Source of the DNA: Bacteroidales bacterium
GTDB lineage: Bacteria; Bacteroidota; Bacteroidia; Bacteroidales; UBA932
Length of the DNA: 45,396 bases
NCBI GenBank assembly: GCA_017544265.1
Contig: JAFYEM010000005.1
Coordinates: 1 to 45,396 of the forward strand
Direction: 5' to 3'
Part shown: one piece after another, positions 1-9,591 of the stretch
Numbering within the stretch: the first letter of the stretch is position 1
Layout of the letters: the number at the start of each line of letters is the position of its first letter
Notes under the pieces: generated by a model
What the model was told of the DNA's origin: nothing
Databases searched by the model: none
The model's input: only the letters and a program-made list of their open reading frames with translations
Made by a program: the position numbers and the translations under genes

Positions 1-2
1 AT

Positions 3-140
3 AACGACACCGGAGAGGATACAAAAATCGAGGACCGTCCTGCCTCATGGGGCAATCACGGCGAGTACCGCCTTCTCTCCGACAATCCTAATACCAATTT
101 CTTCCTTGTCAAGTCTTCCGTCGTGACGGGGATGAAATGA
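3..140 (+). CDS. 3' end of an unidentified protein (partial)
   Basis: An open frame enters from the left edge and ends at TGA 138-140, giving 45 residues that end in SSVVTGMK. The composition (many Asn, Asp, Ser; no low-complexity run) looks like real protein, and the other two plus frames are less protein-like. No family can be named from this tail. It converges on groEL, with only the palindromic repeat at 159-223 between them. Confidence 0.55.
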   Translation, partial: NDTGEDTKIEDRPASWGNHGEYRLLSDNPNTNFFLVKSSVVTGMK

Positions 141-158
141 TCTCGCTACATAACAAGA

Positions 159-223
159 CTGCCGAAGGCAGGCACCTGCGGACTTAATTGGGTGTCAATA
201 CCGCAGATGCCTGCCTCCGGCAG
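159..223. repeat. Long palindromic repeat, copy 1 (possible groEL terminator)
   Basis: A 65-base imperfect palindrome. The arms begin CTGCCG and end CGGCAG, with only two mismatches over about 23 paired positions. The loop holds CTTAATTGGGTGTCAAT. It lies just past the groEL stop and just past the stop of the convergent partial gene, so it could terminate both. A second copy with the same loop is at 2357-2422, beyond the other end of groESL. Confidence 0.75.
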
Positions 224-237
224 TTATAGCAGCTATA

Positions 238-1866
<1,629 letters not shown>

Positions 1867-1893
1867 TCACATTTATAAATCTTAATACATTCT

Positions 1894-1935
1894 GCACTTT
1901 GCGGAGTATTGACACTATTTTTCGCGGAGAAAAGT
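1894..1935. repeat. groES-groEL intergenic direct repeat, unit 1
   Basis: A 42-base unit starting GCACTTTGCGGAG and ending GCGGAGAAAAGT. It is repeated 58 bases further on with two differences (40 of 42 identical). It carries TATTGACAC, the same octamer ATTGACAC that sits in the loops of the palindromes flanking the operon. Confidence 0.85.
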
Positions 1936-1940
1936 AATCA

Positions 1941-2006
1941 TATAACATTGCGCACTTTGCGGAGCATTGACACTTTTTTTCGCGGAGAAAAGTGCACAAT
2001 GTTATA
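1941..2006 (-). promoter_or_regulatory. Hairpin between groES and groEL
   Basis: TATAACATTGcGCACTT (1941-1957) is complementary to 1990-2006 with one mismatch in 17 pairs. The structure includes the groES stop codon at 2002-2004. In the minus-strand mRNA this would be a strong stem between the two cistrons. It could act as an RNA processing or stability element, or as partial attenuation; which one is inference. Confidence 0.6.
1952..1993. repeat. groES-groEL intergenic direct repeat, unit 2
   Basis: Second copy of the 42-base unit (two substitutions relative to unit 1). This copy lies inside the long hairpin at 1941-2006. Confidence 0.85.
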
Positions 2007-2268
2007 AAATAGCGAGAATGTCGCTCTGTTTTACGATAAGGTATTTCTTGCCTTCGAAGGATACTTCGGTTCCGGCATATTTGCCATAAAGAACAGTCTC
2101 GCCGACTTTCACCTCCATGGGCTCATCTTTCTTGCCGGGGCCGGCGGCTATGACAAGTCCCTGCTGCGGTTTTTCTTTTGCTGTGTCAGGAATATAAAGG
2201 CCTCCTGCGGTCTTTGCTTCGGCCTCTTTGGGCTCGATTAGGACTCTGTCCTGTAAAGGTTTGATCAT
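2002..2268 (-). CDS. groS: Co-chaperonin GroES (10 kDa)
   Basis: Heptameric lid of the GroEL chaperonin. The 88-residue product has the family signature [20 protein letters not shown] at the N-terminus, the mobile-loop stretch [13 protein letters not shown], and the C-terminal [13 protein letters not shown]. First gene of the groES-groEL operon. The upstream region carries a palindrome built from TGACA/TGTCA but no CIRCE-type inverted repeat. Confidence 0.97.
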   Translation of the reverse strand: MIKPLQDRVLIEPKEAEAKTAGGLYIPDTAKEKPQQGLVIAAGPGKKDEPMEVKVGETVLYGKYAGTEVSFEGKKYLIVKQSDILAIL

Positions 2269-2324
2269 GGTTTTATGTGTTTTTAGTAATTTTCCGGCGA
2301 AAGAAAATTCAACACCTGTGCCAT

Positions 2325-2349
2325 TGACAGAATTACTGACATTTTGTCA
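2325..2349 (-). promoter_or_regulatory. Candidate operator upstream of groES
   Basis: Three TGACA/TGTCA half-sites in 25 bases: TGACA 2325-2329, TGACA 2337-2341 and TGTCA 2345-2349. The last two form a 13-base perfect palindrome with a 3-base centre. The site is 57-81 bases before the groES start, where a heat-shock regulator could act. No known operator name is claimed. Confidence 0.4.
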
Positions 2350-2356
2350 CTTCATA

Positions 2357-2422
2357 CTGCCGTAGCCAGGCATCTGCGGGCTTAATAGGGTGTCAATGCC
2401 CGCAGATGTCTGACTTCGGCAG
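2357..2422. repeat. Long palindromic repeat, copy 2
   Basis: A 66-base palindrome related to 159-223. It has the same CTGCCG/CGGCAG ends and the same loop pattern CTTAATnGGGTGTCAAT, but differs at several arm positions while staying largely paired. It lies between the divergent groES and miaB genes, so it cannot simply be a terminator for either. Confidence 0.75.
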
Positions 2423-2430
2423 TCCTGTTG

Positions 2431-2473
2431 TGTCACGAAATCACTGCGAGGGCACTGGAGGTATTTCGTGACA
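2431..2473. repeat. Inverted repeat upstream of miaB
   Basis: TGTCACGAAAT (2431-2441) and its perfect complement ATTTCGTGACA (2463-2473) are separated by 21 bases. The right arm ends 20 bases before the miaB promoter box, a fitting place for an operator. The last 17 bases recur exactly at 21001-21017. Confidence 0.55.
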
Positions 2474-2493
2474 GAGGCAAGAAAAAAATTTTG

Positions 2494-2501
2494 TATATTT
2501 G
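2494..2501 (+). promoter_or_regulatory. miaB promoter -7 box
   Basis: TATATTTG matches the Bacteroidota -7 consensus TAnnTTTG. Only six bases separate it from the miaB ATG, so the mRNA is probably leaderless or nearly so. Confidence 0.65.
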
Positions 2502-2507
2502 CATGTT

Positions 2508-3830
2508 ATGCATAGAAAGAAGGTTTACATCGAGACATACGGCTGCCAGATGAATGTCAGCGACTCTGAAGTGGTTCTGTCAATTCTGCAGGATGCGGGA
2601 TATGACAGGACCCTGGAAATGGATGGCGCGGATCTGATTCTGGTGAATACCTGCTCCATCCGGGACAATGCCGAGCAGAGGATCTGGGGACGGCTGGAGC
2701 AGATGCACTCACCCCGACGGAGGGGCGCCGCGGTGGGCATTCTCGGATGCATGGCTGAAAGGCTGAAAGACAAGCTAATCGAATCCGGAAAGGTGGATCT
2801 CGTCGCCGGACCGGACGCCTACAGGAAACTGCCGTCGCTGCTCGAGAACCTCAGCCCGGGGAATCCCAGGATAGACGTGCTGCTTTCCCACGAAGAGACC
2901 TACGCAGACATAGTCCCTGTCAGGACAGACCGCAACGGAGTCTCCGCATTCATTTCCATAATGAGAGGATGCAACAATGTCTGCTCCTACTGCGTGGTGC
3001 CCTACACCCGCGGAGCAGAGCGTTCCAGGGACCCGGAAACCATAGTCGCCGAGGCCCGGGACGTATTCAGCAAAGGATATAGGGAAGTAACCCTGCTTGG
3101 CCAGAATGTGGATTCATACCTATGGAAGAGTGCCCGGGAGACAGTCAATTTCGCGGAACTGCTCCGCCGCGTCGCCGCGACAGACCCGCTGCTGAGAGTG
3201 CGCTTCGCCACCTCCCATCCCAAAGACATAAGCGACGAAGTCATAGACACGATGGCTTCCACGCCGAATATCTGCCGACACATACACCTTCCTGTCCAGT
3301 CCGGCAGTTCCAGGATGCTGGAATTGATGCGGCGCAAGTACGACAGGCAGTGGTATCTGGAACGGGTGAGGAAAATCCGCGAGGCCATGCAGGACTGCGG
3401 ACTTACCACCGACGTGATTGCCGGATTCTGCAGCGAAACAGAAGAAGACCACGCCGAGACTCTCTCCCTCATGGAAGAAGTCGGATTCGACTGGGCCTTC
3501 ATGTTCGAGTACTCCGAACGGCCCGGGACACTCGCCGCAAGGCACTATCCCGACGACGTTCCCCCGGAAGTCAAGAAACGCCGCCTCAATGAAATAATAG
3601 AGCTGCAGAACCGAAAGAGCCTGGAAAGCTACCGCGCCGATATCGGCCGCGAACTGGAGGTCCTGGTGGAGGGGCCGTCGAAGAGAAACGGCAGGGAAAT
3701 GTGCGGCAGGGCCTCCTCCTCCAAAATGTGCGTTTTCCCGGGTCAGAATCTCAAGCCCGGCGACTACGTTACGGTAAAAGTTATTGACGCGACATCCGCT
3801 ACCTTAATTTGTACACTTATGAACCGGTAG
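2508..3830 (+). CDS. miaB: tRNA-2-methylthio-N6-isopentenyladenosine synthase MiaB
   Basis: A radical-SAM methylthiotransferase that adds a methylthio group to i6A37 of tRNAs reading UNN codons. The 440-residue product has all expected parts. The N-terminal UPF0004 domain has cluster cysteines C13 (ETYGCQMN), C49 and C81. The radical-SAM motif RGCNNVCSYC places C155, C159 and C162. A C-terminal TRAM domain follows (about 375-440). GCQMN and the overall length favour MiaB over RimO or MtaB. I chose the ATG at 2508; the TTG at 2499 lies inside the promoter box. glpK follows after 33 bases. Confidence 0.95.
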   Translation: MHRKKVYIETYGCQMNVSDSEVVLSILQDAGYDRTLEMDGADLILVNTCSIRDNAEQRIWGRLEQMHSPRRRGAAVGILGCMAERLKDKLIESGKVDLVAGPDAYRKLPSLLENLSPGNPRIDVLLSHEETYADIVPVRTDRNGVSAFISIMRGCNNVCSYCVVPYTRGAERSRDPETIVAEARDVFSKGYREVTLLGQNVDSYLWKSARETVNFAELLRRVAATDPLLRVRFATSHPKDISDEVIDTMASTPNICRHIHLPVQSGSSRMLELMRRKYDRQWYLERVRKIREAMQDCGLTTDVIAGFCSETEEDHAETLSLMEEVGFDWAFMFEYSERPGTLAARHYPDDVPPEVKKRRLNEIIELQNRKSLESYRADIGRELEVLVEGPSKRNGREMCGRASSSKMCVFPGQNLKPGDYVTVKVIDATSATLICTLMNR

Positions 3831-3863
3831 TTAAGGAAGAATGAAAAAATTAATAATTAAAGA

Positions 3864-5342
3864 ATGAAACAGTTCATATTGGCACTGGACCAGGGAACAA
3901 GCTCTTCGAGAGCGATAGTCTTCGACAGGAGCGGAGCCATACGGAGCGTGGCCCAGAAAGAATTCACACAGCATTTCCCCCAACCCGGCTGGGTGGAACA
4001 CGACCCCATGGAAATATGGTCCTCCGAGGCGTCGGTCATCGCCCAGGCCATCACCGAAATCGGCATCAACGGCCTTGACATCGCGGCAATCGGCATCACC
4101 AACCAGCGGGAAACAACCATAGTCTGGGACGCCGAAAGCGGAATTCCCGTCTATAACGCGATAGTCTGGCAGGACCGCCGCACCTCGGAGTTCTGCGATT
4201 CAATACGTAATCACACAGAGGAAATCCGCCGCAAGACCGGACTTATAATTGACGCCTATTTCAGCGGTACAAAAATAAAATGGATTCTGGACAACGTGCC
4301 CGGAGCCAGGGAAAAGGCCGAAAAGGGCCAGCTCCGCTTCGGGACCGTGGACAGCTGGCTGGTTTGGCAGCTGACCCGCGGCGAGGTCCATGTGACCGAC
4401 GTCTCCAACGCCTCCAGGACCATGCTTTTCAACATCAACACCCTGGAGTGGGACAAGGAGCTCCTGGATTTCTTCGGCATCCCCATCTCCATGATGCCGC
4501 AGGTCAAATCCTCATCCGAGGTCTATGGACACACGAAGACCACCATCTTCGCCCACGAAGTGCCCATCGGAGGCATCGCCGGCGACCAGCAGGCTGCGCT
4601 TTTCGGCCAGATGTGCACCGCTCCTGGCAGCGTAAAGAACACCTACGGCACCGGCTGCTTCCTGCTGATGAACACCGGCGAAAAACCCATACTCTCCCGG
4701 AACAACCTACTCACGACAGTGGCGTGGAAAATCGGCGACAAGGTGAATTACGCCCTGGAAGGGTCCATTTTCGTTGGCGGCAGCGTGGTACAGTGGCTCC
4801 GCGACGGACTCGGCGTAATCCGTTCCTCCTCCGAAGTCGAAGCCCTCGCAAGAAGCGTGGAAGACAACGGCGGTGTCTATTTCGTGCCGGCCCTGACCGG
4901 CCTCGGCGCCCCATACTGGGACCAGTATGCCCATGGCACCATCACCGGGATCACCCGAGGCACAAGCGCGGCCCATATAGCACGCGCGGCCCTGGAGGGC
5001 ATCGCCTTCCAGACCATGGACATAGTCAGCGCCATGGAGAAAGACGCCGGCGTGAGCCTCAGCGAGCTCAAGGTCGATGGCGGAGCATCGCGCAACAACC
5101 TGCTGATGCAGTTCCAGGCCGATGTACTCGGAGCGGACGTCATCCGCCCCGAAGTCACCGAGACCACAGCCCTCGGAGCCTGCTATCTCGCCGGACTCGC
5201 AGTCGGATTCTGGAAAGACATAAATGAAGTCAAGAGCCAGTGGAAAGCCGAACATACCTTCTCTCCAGAAGCCGCATCCGATAAGGTCAAAGAACTTAAG
5301 GATGGCTGGGCAGATGCCATTTCAAGAACACTTACAAAATGA
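3864..5342 (+). CDS. glpK: Glycerol kinase
   Basis: Phosphorylates glycerol to sn-glycerol 3-phosphate using ATP in the cytosol. The 492-residue FGGY-family protein shows the N-terminal phosphate loop [16 protein letters not shown], the substrate-region stretch [27 protein letters not shown] in the hinge, and the C-terminal ATP-binding [19 protein letters not shown]. Length and motifs fit GlpK rather than a xylulose or rhamnulose kinase. No glpF or glpD is adjacent. Its stop overlaps the next start as ATGA, the first of three such couplings in a row. Confidence 0.96.
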   Translation: MKQFILALDQGTSSSRAIVFDRSGAIRSVAQKEFTQHFPQPGWVEHDPMEIWSSEASVIAQAITEIGINGLDIAAIGITNQRETTIVWDAESGIPVYNAIVWQDRRTSEFCDSIRNHTEEIRRKTGLIIDAYFSGTKIKWILDNVPGAREKAEKGQLRFGTVDSWLVWQLTRGEVHVTDVSNASRTMLFNINTLEWDKELLDFFGIPISMMPQVKSSSEVYGHTKTTIFAHEVPIGGIAGDQQAALFGQMCTAPGSVKNTYGTGCFLLMNTGEKPILSRNNLLTTVAWKIGDKVNYALEGSIFVGGSVVQWLRDGLGVIRSSSEVEALARSVEDNGGVYFVPALTGLGAPYWDQYAHGTITGITRGTSAAHIARAALEGIAFQTMDIVSAMEKDAGVSLSELKVDGGASRNNLLMQFQADVLGADVIRPEVTETTALGACYLAGLAVGFWKDINEVKSQWKAEHTFSPEAASDKVKELKDGWADAISRTLTK

Positions 5343-5803
5343 AAATCAAACGGTTGATATCCGCCGTAATTATTGCGGTACTGCTGACAGGCTGTTCCGG
5401 GCTCAGGAAAGTCCAGGATATTTCCCTCACATCCTGGGGCGTTAAATACCTGGTGCCCACCTCGGCCCGCAGCGTGGATGCCGTGCTGCTGCTGGGAATA
5501 GACAATCCCACCTTCGCCTTCACGGTTTCAGATGTGGAAGGCACCCTGAAACGCAACGGCATCCCCGTGGTCTATTTCAAAGCCGGCGAAGTCGAAGTGA
5601 AGGCCAGGACATCCACAGTGTATGAACTTCCGGGCAGCGCTATGCTCGCGGACAAAACATCCATCCTGGACCTTCTTTCCATCGCTGCAAGGAGCAATTA
5701 TGACGGGCTCACCGTGGACGTGGCGCTCAAGGTCAAGCTCAAAAGCGGACTCGGCACCACCCTCAACTACAAAGACATAGACGTAACCAGATTCACCCAA
5801 TGA
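5339..5803 (+). CDS. Small lipoprotein, LEA type 2-like
   Basis: A 154-residue lipoprotein. A hydrophobic N-terminal helix ends in a lipobox LLTGC with Cys19 as the probable acylation site. The rest is one beta-rich domain ([23 protein letters not shown]) resembling the WHy/LEA type 2 fold found in many Bacteroidales lipoproteins. It overlaps glpK and the next gene by ATGA at each end, so it is translationally coupled. The function is unknown; the fold assignment is from pattern only. Confidence 0.7.
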   Translation: MKIKRLISAVIIAVLLTGCSGLRKVQDISLTSWGVKYLVPTSARSVDAVLLLGIDNPTFAFTVSDVEGTLKRNGIPVVYFKAGEVEVKARTSTVYELPGSAMLADKTSILDLLSIAARSNYDGLTVDVALKVKLKSGLGTTLNYKDIDVTRFTQ

Positions 5804-6273
5804 GACGCATTCTGACTATTGCCATACTGCTTGCCGCCAGCTTTGCCGGCGCCGCTGCACAGTCCTTTCAGGATTCCCTTATTTCCAGGCCCGCCGTGGA
5901 CAGCACCCTCGTGGGCCGGGACATTTTTGACGTGATTGCATCCGACGGAGTCCATCTGAACCAGTCACAGTCAATCCGGGCCGCATTCGCGCAATACGCC
6001 GCAAGAGGTTCCTCAAGGACTATCCAGGGCTACCGCATACGTGTCTATTACGACAACGACCACGAAGCCCGCGGCCGCTCTGAAGCAGTCGCCCGCGCAG
6101 TAAAGGGACGTTTTCCGGAATACAGCGTGTACCGCAGCTACGAGAGTCCCAATTTCAAAGTCACAGTCGGAGATTTCCGCACAAAGGACGATGCCCTGAG
6201 GCTCTATAACGCGCTCAAGAGCATATATCCTTCCGCATTCATAATCAAGGAAAACATCAACTTCCCCCAATGA
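5800..6273 (+). CDS. Secreted SPOR-domain protein
   Basis: A 157-residue protein with a cleavable signal peptide ([22 protein letters not shown]). The C-terminal half (about 78-155) resembles a SPOR domain: YRIRVYYDNDHEARGRSEAV, then VTVGDFRTKDDALRLYNALK near the end. SPOR domains bind glycan strands of peptidoglycan that lack stem peptides, so a periplasmic, wall-associated role is likely. It sits between the LEA-like lipoprotein and the MATE exporter with ATGA overlaps. Confidence 0.75.
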   Translation: MRRILTIAILLAASFAGAAAQSFQDSLISRPAVDSTLVGRDIFDVIASDGVHLNQSQSIRAAFAQYAARGSSRTIQGYRIRVYYDNDHEARGRSEAVARAVKGRFPEYSVYRSYESPNFKVTVGDFRTKDDALRLYNALKSIYPSAFIIKENINFPQ

Positions 6274-7634
6274 CCCGCGGGTCCAAGGACATACTGCTGG
6301 AAAGATTACGTGGCGGAGGCCACTTGTCGATGGGCGAAAGCGCAAAGCTTTCGCTTCTTTTGAGTTATCCCGCGATACTGGCCCAGCTTTCATCCATAGT
6401 CATGCAGTACATAGACACTGCCATGGTCGGCCATCTCGGAGCTGCCGCGGGAGCGTCCATAGGCCTTGTATCCACCTGCATCTGGCTTTTCGGCGGTTTC
6501 GCGATGGCATGCAGCAGCGGCTTTTCCGTACAGGTGGCCCACCTCTGCGGCGCCAGCGATTTCAAGGGAGCCCGCGAAATCGTACGCCAGGGGCTTGTAT
6601 GCGCGCTTATTTTCAGCTGCTTTCTCGCTCTTGCCGGACTCGCCGTCGCCGGACCTCTCCCCCGATGGATCGGAGGCCCGGAAGACGTCGTGGGAGACGC
6701 CTCAGTCTATTTCGGGATAATGTCCATTGCCCTTCCCGCCCTCCAGATAGATTTCATCTGCGCATCCATGCTTCAGGCCAGCGGAAACATGAAAGTTCCG
6801 AGCATTCTGAACATTATGATGTGCGTCCTGGACGTGGGATTCAACTACATCTTCATATATTTGCTGGACATGGGTGTCACAGGAGCCGCAATCGGCACCT
6901 GCTGCGCCGAGCTGATATGCGCCGTGGCCATGCTGCTCGCTCTGTTAAGAGGTTCGAAAGAACTCAGTCTAAGGCATGAAAAAGGCAGTTTCGCACCCAG
7001 CCGGAAAGTCGTACAGAAAGCCCTGCACATCAGCGTCCCGATGGGACTCCAGAACATTCTTCTCCGCGGAGCGCATATCGCCAGCACCGTAATAGTCGCA
7101 CCGCTCGGGACAGTGAGCATCGCAGCCAACGCCTTCGCCATAACCGCGGAGAGTTTCTGCTACATGCCCGGCTACGGAATAGCTGACGCCGCGACCTCGC
7201 TGGTCGGCCAGAGCTGCGGAGCCGGAAGAAAAGACCTCGCCCGCCGCTTCGCCTGGATAACGACATCAATGGGAATGGTCATAATGACATTAACAGCCGC
7301 CCTCATGTGGATTTTCGCGCCCCAGCTGATGGGCATGCTGACTCCCGACGCGGCCGTCATAGAGCTCGGGGCGAAAGTGCTGCGCCTGGAGGCCTTCGCC
7401 GAGACCATGTACGCCGCGTCAATTGTGGCCTACGGCGCCTGCGTCGGCATCGGCGACACCAAGATCCCGAGCATCATGAACTTTACGTCCATGTGGATAG
7501 TCCGGATTATCCCTGCCGCGATACTGACTCCGAAAATCGGCCTTATGGGCTTCTGGATTGCGATGTGCGTAGAACTGAACTTCCGGGGAATTATTTTTCT
7601 TGCAAGGATTGCGCGTCGCAGTACTTGGAAATGA
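6270..7634 (+). CDS. MATE family efflux transporter
   Basis: A 454-residue inner-membrane protein with about twelve hydrophobic segments in two halves. It has the family features QYIDTAMVGHLG in helix 1-2, SLVGQSCGAGRKDLARR in the second half, and GIGDTKIPSIMNF. MATE proteins exchange Na+ or H+ for cationic compounds; the substrate cannot be read from sequence. Last gene of the glpK run, overlapping its predecessor by ATGA. Its last 44 bases overlap the end of the convergent TPR gene. Confidence 0.92.
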   Translation: MTRGSKDILLERLRGGGHLSMGESAKLSLLLSYPAILAQLSSIVMQYIDTAMVGHLGAAAGASIGLVSTCIWLFGGFAMACSSGFSVQVAHLCGASDFKGAREIVRQGLVCALIFSCFLALAGLAVAGPLPRWIGGPEDVVGDASVYFGIMSIALPALQIDFICASMLQASGNMKVPSILNIMMCVLDVGFNYIFIYLLDMGVTGAAIGTCCAELICAVAMLLALLRGSKELSLRHEKGSFAPSRKVVQKALHISVPMGLQNILLRGAHIASTVIVAPLGTVSIAANAFAITAESFCYMPGYGIADAATSLVGQSCGAGRKDLARRFAWITTSMGMVIMTLTAALMWIFAPQLMGMLTPDAAVIELGAKVLRLEAFAETMYAASIVAYGACVGIGDTKIPSIMNFTSMWIVRIIPAAILTPKIGLMGFWIAMCVELNFRGIIFLARIARRSTWK

Positions 7635-9591
7635 CCCTGTAGGAATCCGCGATACCGAGTTCGCCGGCCCTGGAAAGGTCTATGCAGCCTTTTTCCTTGT
7701 CTTTGAGATAGATCAGCACCAGACCGCGGTTGAAATAGGCCTCCCCCATCCAGGGATAGAGCGATATCGCGCGGTCGTAGCTTGAAATAGCCTCCACATA
7801 ACGCGCCGAAAGACAGTAGATATTCGCCAGGTCGAAGTGGATATACGGTATGCTTCCGAGGATGGATGCAGCCTTCTCAAGATCTTCAATAGCCTCGGAA
7901 TAGTCGTAGCTGCCGGTAATCCTCTCCCGCACGCGGGCCTTGGTACTCCCCTTGTCGTCCATGGACAGAGTACGGACATTTGATTCAATCGACGCGATAA
8001 AGTCTATCATCTCCGCCCTCAGCACGCCGCGGTTCATGTAATAGAAGGCCTTGTAAAGCTGCTCGTAGCGGTCGTCCACGGGCGCATCTACGGCCTCGTC
8101 ATAGCGGGCCATGGCACCGGAGAACTGCTTGTCGCCAAGTTCCTTCAGGGCAAGCAGGAAGGCTCTTTCCTGGAATTCTCCCGAGCCGTAAAGCACCTGG
8201 TCGGTTTCATCCTGCGGAAGGGCTTCGGTATCCTTGTCGTCAGTTATAACCACCGGCAGGGGCAACGAGGACATGAAGCGATCCAGCAGAGGATTCTCAT
8301 AGCGGCGCTGCAGGGCGTAGTTTCCGTCGTTGCGTTCCGCTGCGAGCGCGAAGCGGAACATAGGCTTCAGATTTATATCCACGTCGCGGTACTGAAGATG
8401 CTCGTCATCGAAGTCTTTCTTGGCGAAATCCGCGTCCAGGGCCAGCAGTGAGCTGAATCTGCCGGTGGTATCCGCCAGGGCATTCCCGCTTTCCTGATAC
8501 TCCCGGACCTTCTTCTGGGCAGTCTTGTAATCTTCCCTGGACGCCCTTCTCATGCCCAGCTGAAGTTCCACCCAGGAACGGTTCAGATAGGCCTTGGCAA
8601 AGTCCGGATAGAGTTCAATCGCCTTGTTGTAATCCGCCAGCGCGTCGTCATAGCGGCCCATGCTGACAAAAAAGCCAGCCCGGTTGTAATACGCCAGCAC
8701 ATTGCCCGGATTAATGTCTATAACCCTGTCCATATCCTCCAGCGCGGAAGGATAGTCCCCCGCCTGTGCAAGTACCAGCGCCCGGTTGTAAAGGGTAAGG
8801 GCATTGCCGGGCTCATGCTCCAGCACGCGGTCGAAATCCGCCTTGGCGTCCGAGAGCCGTTCCTTCTCGAAATAGAGAATGGCGCGGTTGAAATAGGCAA
8901 AGGTCGATGTGGAATCCAGTTCTATAGCATGGGTAAAGTCTTTGAGTGCATCCTCGCTGTTTCCCCTGAGGGCCTCCAGGCGGCCGCGCCGTACGAATCC
9001 TTCAGGCTCGAAACGGTCCAGCTTGATGGCCTTGTTGTAATCATTCACAGCCTTCAGCGTATCGCCCAAAAAGAGATATGCCGCTCCCCTGTTCAGGTAG
9101 GCGGAAGGGTCCTTCGGCTCCTTCCGGATGTAATAGTCGAAATCTTTGACTGAAAGGTCGAACTTCTGCGAAAGGAAGTAGGTGATTCCCCTGGTAAAAT
9201 ACAGTCCGCTGAAGCCGGGACGGAGACTTATCGCCTTTTCCAGGTCGGACAGGGCCGCATCATAGTCCCCGAAGCGGCTCTCGGTAATGGCCCGGTAATG
9301 ATATCCCGAAGTAAAAACCGGATTCAGCCTGACAGCTGTGTTGAAGTCTTCTTTCGCCCCCCTGACATCCCCAAGGTTGTATTTTGTGATTCCCCTGAAA
9401 AAGAAGGTGAGGTGGTCGGTGGTATCCAGCCGGGCCAGAATATTGAAATTCTGCAGCGCTTCGGACAGCTTTCCGTCCGCAAGGGCATTGCGGCCTCTGA
9501 AGGAGAACACATCCTTGTCATACTGAGCCCACGCCTCCACTGAAAGTGAAAACGCAAGGATAAGCAGCAATATCTTAAAGAATTTTGACAA
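7591..9591 (-). CDS. Secreted tetratricopeptide repeat protein
   Basis: A 666-residue protein with a signal peptide (FFKILLLILAFSLSVEAWAQ), so probably periplasmic. From about residue 30 to 345 it is a run of roughly nine TPR units with the typical A..(N/D)Y.(K/R)AI.L.P spacing. A less regular middle (about 345-530) follows, then two or three more TPR units near the C-terminus. TPR arrays mediate protein-protein contacts; no enzyme motif is seen. The start is TTG at 9591, overlapping the end of the upstream M28-like gene by 17 bases, so the two are probably cotranscribed. Confidence 0.88.
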   Translation of the reverse strand: MSKFFKILLLILAFSLSVEAWAQYDKDVFSFRGRNALADGKLSEALQNFNILARLDTTDHLTFFFRGITKYNLGDVRGAKEDFNTAVRLNPVFTSGYHYRAITESRFGDYDAALSDLEKAISLRPGFSGLYFTRGITYFLSQKFDLSVKDFDYYIRKEPKDPSAYLNRGAAYLFLGDTLKAVNDYNKAIKLDRFEPEGFVRRGRLEALRGNSEDALKDFTHAIELDSTSTFAYFNRAILYFEKERLSDAKADFDRVLEHEPGNALTLYNRALVLAQAGDYPSALEDMDRVIDINPGNVLAYYNRAGFFVSMGRYDDALADYNKAIELYPDFAKAYLNRSWVELQLGMRRASREDYKTAQKKVREYQESGNALADTTGRFSSLLALDADFAKKDFDDEHLQYRDVDINLKPMFRFALAAERNDGNYALQRRYENPLLDRFMSSLPLPVVITDDKDTEALPQDETDQVLYGSGEFQERAFLLALKELGDKQFSGAMARYDEAVDAPVDDRYEQLYKAFYYMNRGVLRAEMIDFIASIESNVRTLSMDDKGSTKARVRERITGSYDYSEAIEDLEKAASILGSIPYIHFDLANIYCLSARYVEAISSYDRAISLYPWMGEAYFNRGLVLIYLKDKEKGCIDLSRAGELGIADSYRVISKYCDAQSLQEK

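Noticed and set aside
1894-1993. groES-groEL direct repeats as a possible CRISPR
   Set aside because: Only two units with a 16-base interval, in an operon spacer, without cas genes.
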